Assembly: GCA_033344915.1 (NCBI GenBank) | Contig: JAWPML010000001.1 | Span: 984,369 to 1,048,368 of the forward strand | Reading direction: 5' to 3' | DNA: 64,000 bases | From: Acidimicrobiales bacterium | GTDB lineage: Bacteria > Actinomycetota > Acidimicrobiia > Acidimicrobiales > Aldehydirespiratoraceae | Shown: positions 50,902 through 60,092 of the stretch, piece by piece | Layout: every line of letters starts with the position of its first letter | How positions within the stretch are numbered: position 1 is the first letter of the stretch | Made by a program: the position numbers and the translations under genes | The notes under the pieces: generated by a model | What the model was told of the DNA's origin: nothing | The model's database searches: none | Seen by the model: the letters and a program-made list of their open reading frames with translations, nothing else

Positions 50902-52004
50902 GTCGGGTCGATCTCGTACTGTCGGAGCTGCACGAGCGCGACGCGACGTCGACCCATGCGCGGCTGGTCCGCGACCTGCTGGTGCGGGATGGCCATCGGG
51001 TGCGGTTCGTCGCCGAGCGGTCGATGGTCGCCGGCGAGGACGTGGTGCGCCTCGACCGGTGGAAGGCCGATGCCGACCTGACGATCCTGCAGCACTCGAT
51101 CGGCAGCGTGGCCGCGAGCGAGATCGCGAAGCGGGAGGTCCCGGTCGTGGTCAACTACCACAACGTCACGCCGGTGGATTTCGTCGAAGCGTGGGAACCC
51201 GAGCATGTCCGCGGATTGCAGTGGGGCCGTGAGCAGCTCTGGGAACTCCGTCCGGTCGCGTACCACGCGATCGCCGTGAGCGACTTCAACGCCCGGGAAC
51301 TGCGCGAGATCGGCTACGGGTCGGTCGCGGTGGCTCCAGTGCTGTTTGAGCCGTTGTGGTCTGTTTCGGAGGTCGGTGACGGGTCGGGGTCTGGTTCGGA
51401 GGTCGGTGACGTGCCGGGGTCTGCGCATGCAGCAACAGCAACGCATGCAGCGACGATGTTGTTTGTGGGGCGGTTGGCGCCGAACAAGTGTCAGCAGGAT
51501 CTGGTTGGGGTGTTGGCGGGGGTTGTGGCGTTGGGGGTTGATGCGCGTTTGGTGTTGGTGGGTGGGGTGTCGTCGTCGGGGTTTGTGGAGTCGGTGGTGG
51601 GGTTGGCGGATCGGTTGGGGGTTGGGGATCGGTTGGTGGTGGCGGGTTCGGTGTCGGAGGCGGAGTTGGTGGGTTGGTATTCGGTGGCGGATGTGTTCGT
51701 GTCGGTGTCGGAGCATGAGGGGTTTTGTGTTCCGGTGGTGGAGGCGATGGGGTTCGGGGTGCCGGTGGTGGCGTTCGGGGCGGCGGCGGTGCCGGAGACG
51801 GTTGGTGGTGCGGGTGTGGTGTTGGGGGAGAAGTCGGTGGGGGTTGTGGCGGAGGCGGTGGTGCGGGTGTTGTCCGATGGGGTGGTGCGTGAGGGGTTGG
51901 TTGAGCGGGGTCGGGTGCGGGCGGCGGCGTTGGGTCCGCCGGTGTCGACGGAGCGGATGCGTGCGGTGTTGCAACCCCTCCTCGACGAGGCCGGCGCCCG
52001 ATGA
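50898..52004 (+). CDS. Family 4 glycosyltransferase (mosaic copy 2)
   Basis: 368 residues. The N-terminal acceptor domain (1-153) is only distantly similar to that of the preceding gene (VNYHNVTPVDFVEAWEP, IAVSDFNARELREIGYGS). The linker (about 154-185) has one full and one partial SGSEVGDG unit and none of the 36-bp repeats. The donor domain (186-368) is identical at protein level to that of the preceding gene. Codon use switches at the same domain border. The start overlaps the preceding stop (GTGA). The pair probably use the same sugar donor on different acceptors. Confidence 0.87.
   Translation: MSRVDLVLSELHERDATSTHARLVRDLLVRDGHRVRFVAERSMVAGEDVVRLDRWKADADLTILQHSIGSVAASEIAKREVPVVVNYHNVTPVDFVEAWEPEHVRGLQWGREQLWELRPVAYHAIAVSDFNARELREIGYGSVAVAPVLFEPLWSVSEVGDGSGSGSEVGDVPGSAHAATATHAATMLFVGRLAPNKCQQDLVGVLAGVVALGVDARLVLVGGVSSSGFVESVVGLADRLGVGDRLVVAGSVSEAELVGWYSVADVFVSVSEHEGFCVPVVEAMGFGVPVVAFGAAAVPETVGGAGVVLGEKSVGVVAEAVVRVLSDGVVREGLVERGRVRAAALGPPVSTERMRAVLQPLLDEAGAR
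51365..51992 (+). repeat. Large direct repeat, copy 2 (donor-domain cassette)
   Basis: Second copy of the 628-base cassette. The homology ends abruptly at GACGAGGCC shortly before both stop codons. On the left it ends within the SGSEVGD linker, so the duplicated unit is exactly linker plus donor domain. Confidence 0.92.
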
Positions 52005-53173
52005 CCGGGATCACCTTCGTCACCCCGCGCTATGGCGCCGAGGTGTTCGCCGGGGCCGAGGCCGGGGCCCGGCAGTTGGCGATGCGGCTCGCGGCGGACG
52101 GGCGCCGGGTGCAGGTGCTCACGACCTGCGCCCTGTCGATGCACACCTGGGAGGACCACTATCCGCCCGGCGCCACGATCGAGGACGGCGTCACCGTGCA
52201 GCGGTTCGCGGTGGACCAGCCGCGCACGCCGGACTTCGACAGCCACAGCGACGACCTGCTGCCTCGGGCCGCCGACGCGACCCTCGAGGAGTGCGAGCGG
52301 TGGATCCGGGCCCAGGGTCCGACGAGTGCGGGGCTGATCGATGCGATCGGCGCGGTCGACGACGGCGTGATCGTGTTCTACCCCTACCTGTACCACCCGA
52401 CGGTCGTGGGGCACCGCGCCGCCCGGGTGCCCACGGTCCTCTATCCGGCCGCGCACGACGAGGCGCCGTTGCGGCTGCCGGTCTTCGACGAGGTGTTCGC
52501 TGCCGTCGACGGATTCGCCTTCCACACGCGGGCCGAACAGGACCTCGTCCACCGTCGTTTCCCGTCCACGGTCACCGCACCCCAGACGATGCTCGGCCTG
52601 CCGGTGGAGATCGACGGGTCGCCTGATGCGGGCGCGGCGCGAGCGGCGCTCGGACTCGGCGACGAACCGTTCTTCCTCTGCCTGGGTCGGATCGACCGGG
52701 CCAAAGGGGTCCACGATCTGGTCGAGCGGTTCGGTCGCTATCGAGCCGATGGTGGTCACGGTCGACTCGTGCTCGCCGGCACGGTGGGCGAGAAGCCGCC
52801 GTCCGGTCCCGGCGTGGTCTGCCTCGGGCGCATCCCGGAGGAGCACAAGAACGGCCTGGTCGCCGCGGCTGACGTCCTGATCAACCCGAGCTTCTACGAG
52901 TCGTTCTCACTCGTGATCCTCGAGGCGTGGCTCGCGGGCACCCCGGTGCTCGTGAACGGGTGGTGCGCGCCGATGGCCGAACACGTCGTGCAGTCCGGCG
53001 GCGGGCTGTACTACACCGGCCGGGCCGACTTCGACCTCGCGCTCCGGCGTCTCGCCGGCGATCCCGAGGCCCGCGCGGCCATGGCGTCGGCCGGCCGGGA
53101 CTATGTCGAGCGGCGCTACTCGTGGGCCGCCGTGCGGACCCGGCTCGACGGACTCCTCGCCGCCGTCAGCTGA
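52001..53173 (+). CDS. Family 4 glycosyltransferase
   Basis: 390 residues, GT-B fold, normal C-rich codon use. N-terminal FVTPRYGAEVFAGAEAGARQLAMRLAADG and the C-terminal ADVLINPSFYESFSLVILEAWLAGTPVLVNG carry the family signature with the E-x7-E type motif. The ATG overlaps the previous stop. It ends the plus-strand operon and converges by 8 bases with the next gene. Confidence 0.88.
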   Translation: MTGITFVTPRYGAEVFAGAEAGARQLAMRLAADGRRVQVLTTCALSMHTWEDHYPPGATIEDGVTVQRFAVDQPRTPDFDSHSDDLLPRAADATLEECERWIRAQGPTSAGLIDAIGAVDDGVIVFYPYLYHPTVVGHRAARVPTVLYPAAHDEAPLRLPVFDEVFAAVDGFAFHTRAEQDLVHRRFPSTVTAPQTMLGLPVEIDGSPDAGAARAALGLGDEPFFLCLGRIDRAKGVHDLVERFGRYRADGGHGRLVLAGTVGEKPPSGPGVVCLGRIPEEHKNGLVAAADVLINPSFYESFSLVILEAWLAGTPVLVNGWCAPMAEHVVQSGGGLYYTGRADFDLALRRLAGDPEARAAMASAGRDYVERRYSWAAVRTRLDGLLAAVS

Positions 53174-54089
53174 GTTCTTCGACCAGATCGCCGGGTGGCA
53201 CGCGGCGGGGCGGCTTGGTGACCCGTACGACGAGATCGGCCAGCAGCCCCACCACGAGGATCTGCAGCAGGGCGAAGCCGAGCAGCAGCGTGTTGGCCGC
53301 CGGGCGGAAGTCCTTGTCCAAGAGGTCGAAGCCGAGCTTGCCCACGAACACGAGTCCGAGCACCGTCGCGATCGGCAGCACGATGCGCAGCGGGTCGTAG
53401 CTGAGGATCATGCGGATCACCTGGAGGGCGTAGCGCCGCGTGTCGGCGAGCCAGTGGAACTTGGACTGTCCGGCCCGCGTGGCGTACTCGATCGGCGTGT
53501 ACTCCACGGAGTAGCCGTTCATCAGGAACGCCATGGTGATCGTGGTGACGCAGGAGAAGCCGGGTGGGAGCTGGTGGGTGTACTGGAGGGCGACGTCGCG
53601 ACGGAAGGCCCGGAAGCCGCTGTTGAGGTCGGGGATCCTGGTCTTCGTCAGGTAGGAGGCGAGCCGGCGGATGATCCACTTCGCGGGCACGCGGAGCATC
53701 TTCAACGTGCCTTCCTCGCTCGTGCGTGCCCCGACGATGTGGTCGCCGTTGCCGAGCTGCTCGACGAGCTCGGGAATGCGGTCGTTGGGGTAGGACATGT
53801 CGGCGTCGGACCACACCACGATCCGTCCGCGAGCGGCTTCGGTACCGAGTCGGCGGGCGGTGCCCGCGCCCTGATTGCGGGTGGATCGCAGGACGCGCAC
53901 ATGGGCTCGGCCGACGCCGATCTCGGCCGAGCCGTCGGTCGAGCCGTCGTCCACTAGGACCAACTCCCATGAGTAGGGTGAGGCCTCCATGGAGCTGGTG
54001 ATGCGATCGATCTCGTCCGCGAGATGGCCGGCCTCGTTGTGAACGGGCAGCACGATGCTGACATCGAGCGTCGATTCGGGGAACGTCAC
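53166..54089 (-). CDS. Family 2 glycosyltransferase, dolichyl-phosphate-mannose-synthase-like
   Basis: 307 residues: a GT-A domain (about 9-230) with VSIVLPVHNEAGHLADEIDRI, LVLVDDGSTDGS and VVWSDADMSYP, then two C-terminal transmembrane helices (about 235-290). Such enzymes make polyprenyl-phosphate sugars used by GT-C transferases, of which several are encoded nearby. GTG start with TAGGCT 6 bases upstream, in a palindrome CCTAGG. Confidence 0.9.
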   Translation of the reverse strand: MTFPESTLDVSIVLPVHNEAGHLADEIDRITSSMEASPYSWELVLVDDGSTDGSAEIGVGRAHVRVLRSTRNQGAGTARRLGTEAARGRIVVWSDADMSYPNDRIPELVEQLGNGDHIVGARTSEEGTLKMLRVPAKWIIRRLASYLTKTRIPDLNSGFRAFRRDVALQYTHQLPPGFSCVTTITMAFLMNGYSVEYTPIEYATRAGQSKFHWLADTRRYALQVIRMILSYDPLRIVLPIATVLGLVFVGKLGFDLLDKDFRPAANTLLLGFALLQILVVGLLADLVVRVTKPPRRVPPGDLVEELS

Positions 54090-54104
54090 GGCGCGAGCCT
54101 AGGC

Positions 54105-55778
54105 GTGCGACGGCTTCCGCTGTGGGTCCTGCTCGGGCTCGTTCTGCTCCAGCCGACACCGCACCGGGTGAGCCAGACGGTGGCCGGAGATCTCGGCGAC
54201 TCGATGTTCCTGACCTGGACGTTGTCGTGGGGGGCCCGGGCGTTGCGCACGGATCCGTTCGGTGTGTTCGACGCCAACATCTTCCACCCCGAACCGCAGA
54301 CCCTGGCGCTCTCGGACCCGATGCTGTCGCTGGCGCCGGTGTTCGGGCTGGTCGAGTGGCTCACGGGCGACTCGATCGTCGCGCTCAACGTGTTGATGTT
54401 CGTCCTCTTCGTCGGGGCGCTGGCGTCCGCCCACGCCCTCGCGATGCGCCTCTTCGGGCGGGGGGACGTGGCGCTCGTCGTCGCCGTCGTCGCGTGCTGC
54501 AACAGCTACGTGTTCGGCCAGCAGAACCATCCGCAGCTCCAGACGTTCGGGTTCGTGTCGCTGTGCTTCCTGCTCCTGCTCCGCGCGATCGAGCATCGTC
54601 GGGCGCGAGACGGTGTCTGGCTCGGCCTCGCCGTCACCGCGATGACCCTGGCCAACGTCTACTACGGGCTGTTCTGGGTCCTGTGCGCGCTCGTCGTCGT
54701 GGCGGTTCTGCGGCTGCGGGGCGCCCTCCCGTCGGTGCGCAGCCTCCTGCGCCCCGCGGGGGCGGCGCTCGGGGTGGCGCTCGTCCTGCTGGGTCCGGTC
54801 GTGCGCGTCTTCCTCGCGGTGGACGAACGCAACGGGCTGGCCCGCGGGTACGAGCCGGGCAACTCCCTGCTGCCGACGGATTTCCTCACGCCGCAGGTCG
54901 ACAACTGGTTCTGGGGCTCGGCGCTCGACGGGGTGAGTTCGGCGGGCAAGGCCGGTGAACACCACTACTTCCCGGGGTTCGTCGCGATGATCCTCGGCCT
55001 GGTCGGCATCGTCGTGGGGTGGCGGCTGCTCCGCCGGGGGGCCTCGGTGGTCCGCTCGAGCGTGCGGACCGACGAGCTGTTCGCCCTGGTCGTCGCCGGT
55101 GTGGTCGCGATCGTCTTCGCGATCGGACCCTCGCCGAACGGGGCGCCGGGCCCGTTCCGGCTGCTGCATCGATTCGTGCCGGGCTTCGACGGTGTCCGGG
55201 TGACCGCCCGCTTCACGGTGGTGGCCTTCATCGCGCTCGCGGTCCTCGTCGGGCTCGCCTACCAGGCGATCGCCGACCGAGTGCCGGTCAACCGTCGCCC
55301 GTGGTTGGCGGCGACGATCGTCGCGGTCGTGCTGATCGAGGTCGCCGGGCCGATGACCAGGGTCGACGTCCCCGAGGGGGACCGCCTGCTCGTCTACGAG
55401 GCGCTCGCCGAGGCGCCCGGCGGACCGGTGGTCGAGCTGCCGATCCGTCAGCCGGACGACGGCGAGACATGGCCGTACGTGGAGGCGCCCCGGATGTACC
55501 ACGCCACCACGGACTGGAATCCGCGGGTCAACGGCTACTCCGGCAGCGCGCCGCGGGGCTTCCCGACGATCGCCGACCGTCTGAACCAGTGGCCGTCGAC
55601 GGACGCGGAAGCGCTCGCCGACGACCTCGGCCTTCGCTATGTCGTGCTCCACGGAGGCGTCGAGCAGGGGGTCCCGGCCCTCGACGCGATCGCGCAGGAG
55701 AAGATCGTCTCGGCGGCCACCGCGCTCGGCTACGAGGCGACGCCGTTCGGCGAGGACTGGCTGATCGTTCGCTGGTGA
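54105..55778 (+). CDS. Large GT-C-like membrane protein
   Basis: 557 residues with about ten transmembrane helices up to residue 430 and an extracytoplasmic C-terminal domain. An early loop carries GDLGDSMFLTWTLSWG and IFHPEPQTLALSDPM, in the position of the acidic catalytic loop of GT-C glycosyltransferases. It shares the layout of the YfhO-like protein but is shorter. Acceptor and donor unknown. The GTG at 54105 is the first usable start after the divergent promoter; it has no clear ribosome site. Confidence 0.78.
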   Translation: MRRLPLWVLLGLVLLQPTPHRVSQTVAGDLGDSMFLTWTLSWGARALRTDPFGVFDANIFHPEPQTLALSDPMLSLAPVFGLVEWLTGDSIVALNVLMFVLFVGALASAHALAMRLFGRGDVALVVAVVACCNSYVFGQQNHPQLQTFGFVSLCFLLLLRAIEHRRARDGVWLGLAVTAMTLANVYYGLFWVLCALVVVAVLRLRGALPSVRSLLRPAGAALGVALVLLGPVVRVFLAVDERNGLARGYEPGNSLLPTDFLTPQVDNWFWGSALDGVSSAGKAGEHHYFPGFVAMILGLVGIVVGWRLLRRGASVVRSSVRTDELFALVVAGVVAIVFAIGPSPNGAPGPFRLLHRFVPGFDGVRVTARFTVVAFIALAVLVGLAYQAIADRVPVNRRPWLAATIVAVVLIEVAGPMTRVDVPEGDRLLVYEALAEAPGGPVVELPIRQPDDGETWPYVEAPRMYHATTDWNPRVNGYSGSAPRGFPTIADRLNQWPSTDAEALADDLGLRYVVLHGGVEQGVPALDAIAQEKIVSAATALGYEATPFGEDWLIVRW

Positions 55779-55858
55779 CGGCCCGGCCGGGCACTTGTCC
55801 CTGAGTCGTCCGGCCTATTGTGGTCAGGCGCGGCTCACAGAAATCCGATCGATACCCC

Positions 55859-57949
55859 ATGCTCCTCAAGTCGTTCGCCGCCTCGACCGCGCTCGCGCTC
55901 GTGGCTTCCGTGCTGCTCGCCACCGCCGCCACGGCCACCGCCGCCGCCGACCCGTACGAGAAGAACTGGGCGTTGCTCATCGACGGCTGGAACCGGTCCT
56001 CCTCCGTCGTGATCGCCGACATCGACGGTGACCCGCAGAACGAGATCGTCGTGGGCCACCAGGACGGTGTCCTGCGCGCCTACGAGGGCGACGGCACGCT
56101 GAAGTGGGCCACCGACGCCGTGCCCACGGTGAACACCGGCAACGGGTGCGCCGCCCAGTCCGGCTCGTCGGCGATCGACTCCAGCCCGGCCGTGGCGGAC
56201 ATCGACGAGGACGGCATCCCCGAAGTGATCGTCGGGGTGGGTTCGACCTGGTCGGAGAACGAGAACGGCGGCGTGATCGTCTTCAACGGCGCGACCGGGG
56301 ACAAGGAGTGGGGGACGAGCCTCGGCCGCGACACCGGCGACGTCTGGGCCAACACGGGCAACCTCGACGGCTGGTGCGAAGGCGTGTTCTCGACCCCCGC
56401 GATCGGTGACGTGGACGGCGACGGCCATCTCGACATCGTGTTCGCCAGCTTCGACTTCTACATCTGGGCCGTCGACCGGACCGGCGCACCGCTCCCCGGC
56501 TTCCCGTTCAACAACGACGACTCCGTGTGGAGCTCCGCCGCCCTGTTCGACATCGACGGTGACGACGACATGGAGATCTTCATCGGCGGCGACACCACGC
56601 CCGGTGGCTACTACGACCATCTCGGCGGCGTGTTCCGGGCCCTCGACTGGACGCCCGGCGGCGTCGTGAACCTCTGGAACGCCGAGGCGAACGAGGTCTT
56701 CCATTCGTCGCCGGCGATCGGCGACATCAACGGCGACGGTCGTCCCGAAGCCGTGATCGGCACGGGCGACAACTGGCACACCGAATGCGGGAACGGGCAT
56801 CACCAGTGTGGGCCCGGCGACGGCGACGACCACTCGAAGGTGTTCGCGTTCCACCTCCAAGACGGCTCGACCGTGCCGGGCTTCCCGGTGTCGGCCGGGG
56901 ACACGATCATCGCCTCGCCGGCGCTCGGGGACGTCGACAACGACGGGCTGCTCGAGGTCGTGGTCGGCTCGGCGGATCACCACGTGTACGTGTGGAACGG
57001 CGACGGCTCCCTCGCCTGGAAGGTGAAGCCCGACTTCGCCCACCTCGGCACCGGCCGGATGAACGCGCCGCCGATCATCGCCGATCTCGACGGCGACGGC
57101 GATCAGGACATCGCCGTCGGTGGCGACGACGGACTCGCGCTGCTGAACGGCGCCAACGGCGCCAACCTCGAGGACGGTCTCATCTGGCAGCAGCGGATGG
57201 GGTTCTCCTGGTCGATGGAGTCGGCCCCGGCCGTGGGTGAGATCGACGGCAAGCGCCACATCGTGTTCACCGCGTTCGACACGCCGGGGGTGCGGACCCG
57301 CCTCGCGGCCTACGAGCTCCCGGGATCCAACGCCGACGACGCGTGGCCGATGTTCCGGCGCGACGCGCTCCGGCAGGGCTCCATCGAGTCGACCCTCTGC
57401 GGCTACTCCAACAGCGGCACGTTCTGCGATGTGGTCGACTCCGCCTACTACGCCGATGCCGTCACCTGGATGGTCTCGGCCGGGATCACGAACGGCGTGA
57501 CCGACCTCCTCTACGGGCCGAACCAGAACCTCACCCGGGCCCAGATGGTCACGTTCCTGTGGCGTGAGGCGGGCGAGCCGACCGGCTACGCCCACCACGG
57601 CTTCGCCGACGTCCCGGGGAACGCCTACTACGCCGATGCGGTGTCGTGGGCGAAGGCGACCGGCATCACCACCGGCACCTCGCCGTCGACGTTCGCACCG
57701 AACCAGAACGTCACCCGCGGCCAGCTCGTCACCCTCCTGTGGCGCCGAGCCGGCGAACCGAGCGCCAGCGCGCCGCCGGAATTCGGGGACGTGCCGAACG
57801 GGCGCTACTACAGCGCCGCGGTGGGCTGGGCCAAGGACAACGGCATCACGAACGGCACCTCGCCGACCACCTTCGCGCCGGACGCGCCGGTCACCCGGGG
57901 ACAGGCCGCGGCCTTCCTGCACCGCGCCGCGGGCGAGCCCGAGGCCTAG
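55859..57949 (+). CDS. Secreted FG-GAP/VCBS beta-propeller protein with three SLH domains
   Basis: 696 residues. Signal peptide (cleavage after ATA, about 30). Seven or so FG-GAP-type blades (about 35-510), each with a calcium-binding DxDGDG loop such as ADIDGDPQNEIVVG, GDVDGDGHLDIVF, GDINGDGRPEAVIG and ADLDGDGDQDIAVG. Three SLH repeats follow (about 520-690) with the family pattern GITNG/GITTGTS and TRAQ/TRGQ. No catalytic residues recognised; probably a wall-bound binding or adhesion protein. ATG 55859 fits the signal peptide; TATTGT at 55816 may be its -10. Its TAG overlaps the convergent gene's stop at CTAG. Confidence 0.9.
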   Translation: MLLKSFAASTALALVASVLLATAATATAAADPYEKNWALLIDGWNRSSSVVIADIDGDPQNEIVVGHQDGVLRAYEGDGTLKWATDAVPTVNTGNGCAAQSGSSAIDSSPAVADIDEDGIPEVIVGVGSTWSENENGGVIVFNGATGDKEWGTSLGRDTGDVWANTGNLDGWCEGVFSTPAIGDVDGDGHLDIVFASFDFYIWAVDRTGAPLPGFPFNNDDSVWSSAALFDIDGDDDMEIFIGGDTTPGGYYDHLGGVFRALDWTPGGVVNLWNAEANEVFHSSPAIGDINGDGRPEAVIGTGDNWHTECGNGHHQCGPGDGDDHSKVFAFHLQDGSTVPGFPVSAGDTIIASPALGDVDNDGLLEVVVGSADHHVYVWNGDGSLAWKVKPDFAHLGTGRMNAPPIIADLDGDGDQDIAVGGDDGLALLNGANGANLEDGLIWQQRMGFSWSMESAPAVGEIDGKRHIVFTAFDTPGVRTRLAAYELPGSNADDAWPMFRRDALRQGSIESTLCGYSNSGTFCDVVDSAYYADAVTWMVSAGITNGVTDLLYGPNQNLTRAQMVTFLWREAGEPTGYAHHGFADVPGNAYYADAVSWAKATGITTGTSPSTFAPNQNVTRGQLVTLLWRRAGEPSASAPPEFGDVPNGRYYSAAVGWAKDNGITNGTSPTTFAPDAPVTRGQAAAFLHRAAGEPEA

Positions 57950-59016
57950 CGCCCGGCGGCTGCCTCGTAGACGGCGACCATCGCGTCAGCCGCACGCGTC
58001 CAGGTGAGTTCGGCGATCCGGGCGGTGACTGCCGCGGGCACGGTCGCGTCGTCGGTCACGAGCTGGGTGACGGCTCCGGTGAACGCGTCGTCGTCGCCCG
58101 GCGGCACCAGGGCGACCTGATCGCCGACGAGCTCGGGGAGCGCGCCGACGGCCGTCGCCACGATCGGTGTACCGACGCTCAACGCCTCCAGCGGGGGCAG
58201 GGCGAAGCCCTCGTAGCGCGACGGCCAGAGCAGGGCCGTGGCGTTGCGCAGGAGGCTGTTGCGGGTCCGGTCGTCGACGGCCGGCAGGCGGTGGATGCGC
58301 CGACGGTCGAGACCGTCCAGCGCGGCGTCGAGCTCGGGCTCGGCGTTGCCGGCCGGCCCCGAGATCACGAGATGGACGTCCTCGTCGACATCAGCCATGG
58401 CTCGTACCGCGGCGACCACGTTCTTGCGATGTTCGACCGTGCCGAGGACGAGCAGATAGCGATCCGCACCCACGAGCCCGTGGGCGACGGCGGGGTCGGC
58501 CTCCGCCACCGGTTCGACGGCGTGGTGCACGAGGTGCACCTGCGCCGGTGCGGCACCCAGCTGCTCGACCGCTTCGGCGCCGACCAGCGCGGAGGACACG
58601 TGCACCAGTGCGCCGGCTGCGATCGCGTGGCGGATGGCCGGGGCCTTGGCCGCGACCTCGGGTCGGCACCATTCGGGATGCAGGAGCGGCGTCGTGTCCT
58701 GCAGCGAGATCACACTGCGGGCGGTCGGTGGCGCGAGGAAGTTGGGGCCGTGGGCGACGTCCACCGGCCCCGTCACGATCCGGCCGAGCAGGGCCGAACG
58801 GGCCCAGACACGCTGGGCGAGCGCGGCCGGCACGCGGGACCGACGCACGGTCACGTCGATCGGTGGGCGGGCCCCGCGAGCGGACAGGAGCCAGCCCGAC
58901 ACGTCGACCCGTTCGTCGTCGGCCAGCGCCGCGATCAGGGATCGGGTCACGCGGTGCACGCCGGTCGGCGGGCCGAGCAGGGCGGTGACGTCGATGCCGA
59001 CCCGCAGGCCGGTCAT
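57946..59016 (-). CDS. Family 4 glycosyltransferase
   Basis: 356 residues, GT-B fold. N-terminal GIDVTALLGPPTGVHRVTRSLI (glycine-rich acceptor-side loop) and DVAHGPNFLAPP. The C-terminal donor side has LVLGTVEHRKNVVAAVRAM and PSRYEGFALPPLEALSVGTPIVAT, the mannosyl/rhamnosyl-transferase type motif. Last gene of a three-gene minus-strand operon; the start overlaps the preceding stop. Confidence 0.9.
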   Translation of the reverse strand: MTGLRVGIDVTALLGPPTGVHRVTRSLIAALADDERVDVSGWLLSARGARPPIDVTVRRSRVPAALAQRVWARSALLGRIVTGPVDVAHGPNFLAPPTARSVISLQDTTPLLHPEWCRPEVAAKAPAIRHAIAAGALVHVSSALVGAEAVEQLGAAPAQVHLVHHAVEPVAEADPAVAHGLVGADRYLLVLGTVEHRKNVVAAVRAMADVDEDVHLVISGPAGNAEPELDAALDGLDRRRIHRLPAVDDRTRNSLLRNATALLWPSRYEGFALPPLEALSVGTPIVATAVGALPELVGDQVALVPPGDDDAFTGAVTQLVTDDATVPAAVTARIAELTWTRAADAMVAVYEAAAGR

Positions 59017-60092
59017 GGCACGTAGACGCCGTTGAGGGCGAGCGTCGTGATCGCCGTGAGGCCGACGGCGGAGGCGGCAGGGAGCCAGCGGTCCAGGAGC
59101 GGGTGTCGACTCACCATCCCGGCCGCGATGATGAGGGGGAACACGCTCAACGCGTAGCGCTCCATCGAGTTGAGGTTGTCGGCGCTGACCAGCAGCAGCG
59201 TGGACAGTGCGGTGTAGACGGCGAGGTCGGTTCGAAGCCGACGGACGACGACCACCGCGAGGCCGATGATGACGATCGCGGCGGCGGTGTGGAACAACTC
59301 GCCCTCGTCGCCGCGGAGACCGTCGCCGAGTCCGCGCACGAGGCGGCTGATCGGCTCGGTGATCTCGCCCCGCAGGTCACGTTGGGCGTCGATCGGTGCC
59401 CGCCAGCCGTCGTGGTTCCGCTCCGACCAGATGAGGAACGTGAGCGTGCCGAGCGGGGCGGATGCGACGGCGAGCCATGTCGTCGGCGAGCGCCGGTGCC
59501 GCCAGCCGTTGACGAGGGTCGGGAAGGCGAGGAGGCCGGCGACGGGGCGGGTCAGACCGGCGAGGAACCCGAGGGCGGCGGTCGTCGTCCACTTCCGGGC
59601 CCGGGCGCTGAGGACCATGCCGATCGCGAGGCTGAGATAGAGCGCCTCGCTGTAGCCGAGGATCAGGACGAACGCGGGCGGGAAGAGGGAGAAGAGACGC
59701 ACGGTGCGACGCGCCAGCGTGTGGTCGTTGGTCTCCTGCACCGTGAGTCGGTACAGGAGCGTGCCGGCGACGAGCGCCAGGAGGTTGGCCAGCACGACGA
59801 GGGCGATGTCCGGCCGGTCGCCGATCCAGCCGAAGAAGCGGCCGAGGAGCGGCCACAGGGGAAAGAAGCGGATGCCGCCGCCGAGGCCCGGATCGTCGTA
59901 GCCGTTGGCGGCGAGGTCGCGGTACCAGGTGCCGTCCCACGGGATGAGTCCGTCGTCGATGGGCGAGAACGCCGGTGGCGGCTCGAGCCGGTCGATGATC
60001 GCCCAGGTGGTGAGATACGCGACCGCGACATAGATCCGGGCCTCGGTCCATGCCGCCAGCGAGGCGAGGAGATCCCGACGCCAGGCCCTCAT
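59013..60092 (-). CDS. PIG-V-like GT-C mannosyltransferase family protein
   Basis: 359 residues, about eight or nine transmembrane helices. WDGTWYRDLAANGYDD in the first external loop and FFPLWPLLGR match the PIG-V/mannosyltransferase family, where the acidic residues are catalytic. GYSEALYLSLAIGMVLSARARKW follows. Probably transfers a sugar from a polyprenyl-phosphate donor on the outer face. The ATG at 60092 overlaps the upstream stop; the longer open frame is not supported. Confidence 0.85.
   Translation of the reverse strand: MRAWRRDLLASLAAWTEARIYVAVAYLTTWAIIDRLEPPPAFSPIDDGLIPWDGTWYRDLAANGYDDPGLGGGIRFFPLWPLLGRFFGWIGDRPDIALVVLANLLALVAGTLLYRLTVQETNDHTLARRTVRLFSLFPPAFVLILGYSEALYLSLAIGMVLSARARKWTTTAALGFLAGLTRPVAGLLAFPTLVNGWRHRRSPTTWLAVASAPLGTLTFLIWSERNHDGWRAPIDAQRDLRGEITEPISRLVRGLGDGLRGDEGELFHTAAAIVIIGLAVVVVRRLRTDLAVYTALSTLLLVSADNLNSMERYALSVFPLIIAAGMVSRHPLLDRWLPAASAVGLTAITTLALNGVYVP

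Noticed and set aside
49835..51974. Long Pro/Thr/His-rich frames on the minus strand across the twin glycosyltransferases
   Set aside because: They are the complement of the G/T-rich donor cassette; low complexity and repeated with it, no start or ribosome site.
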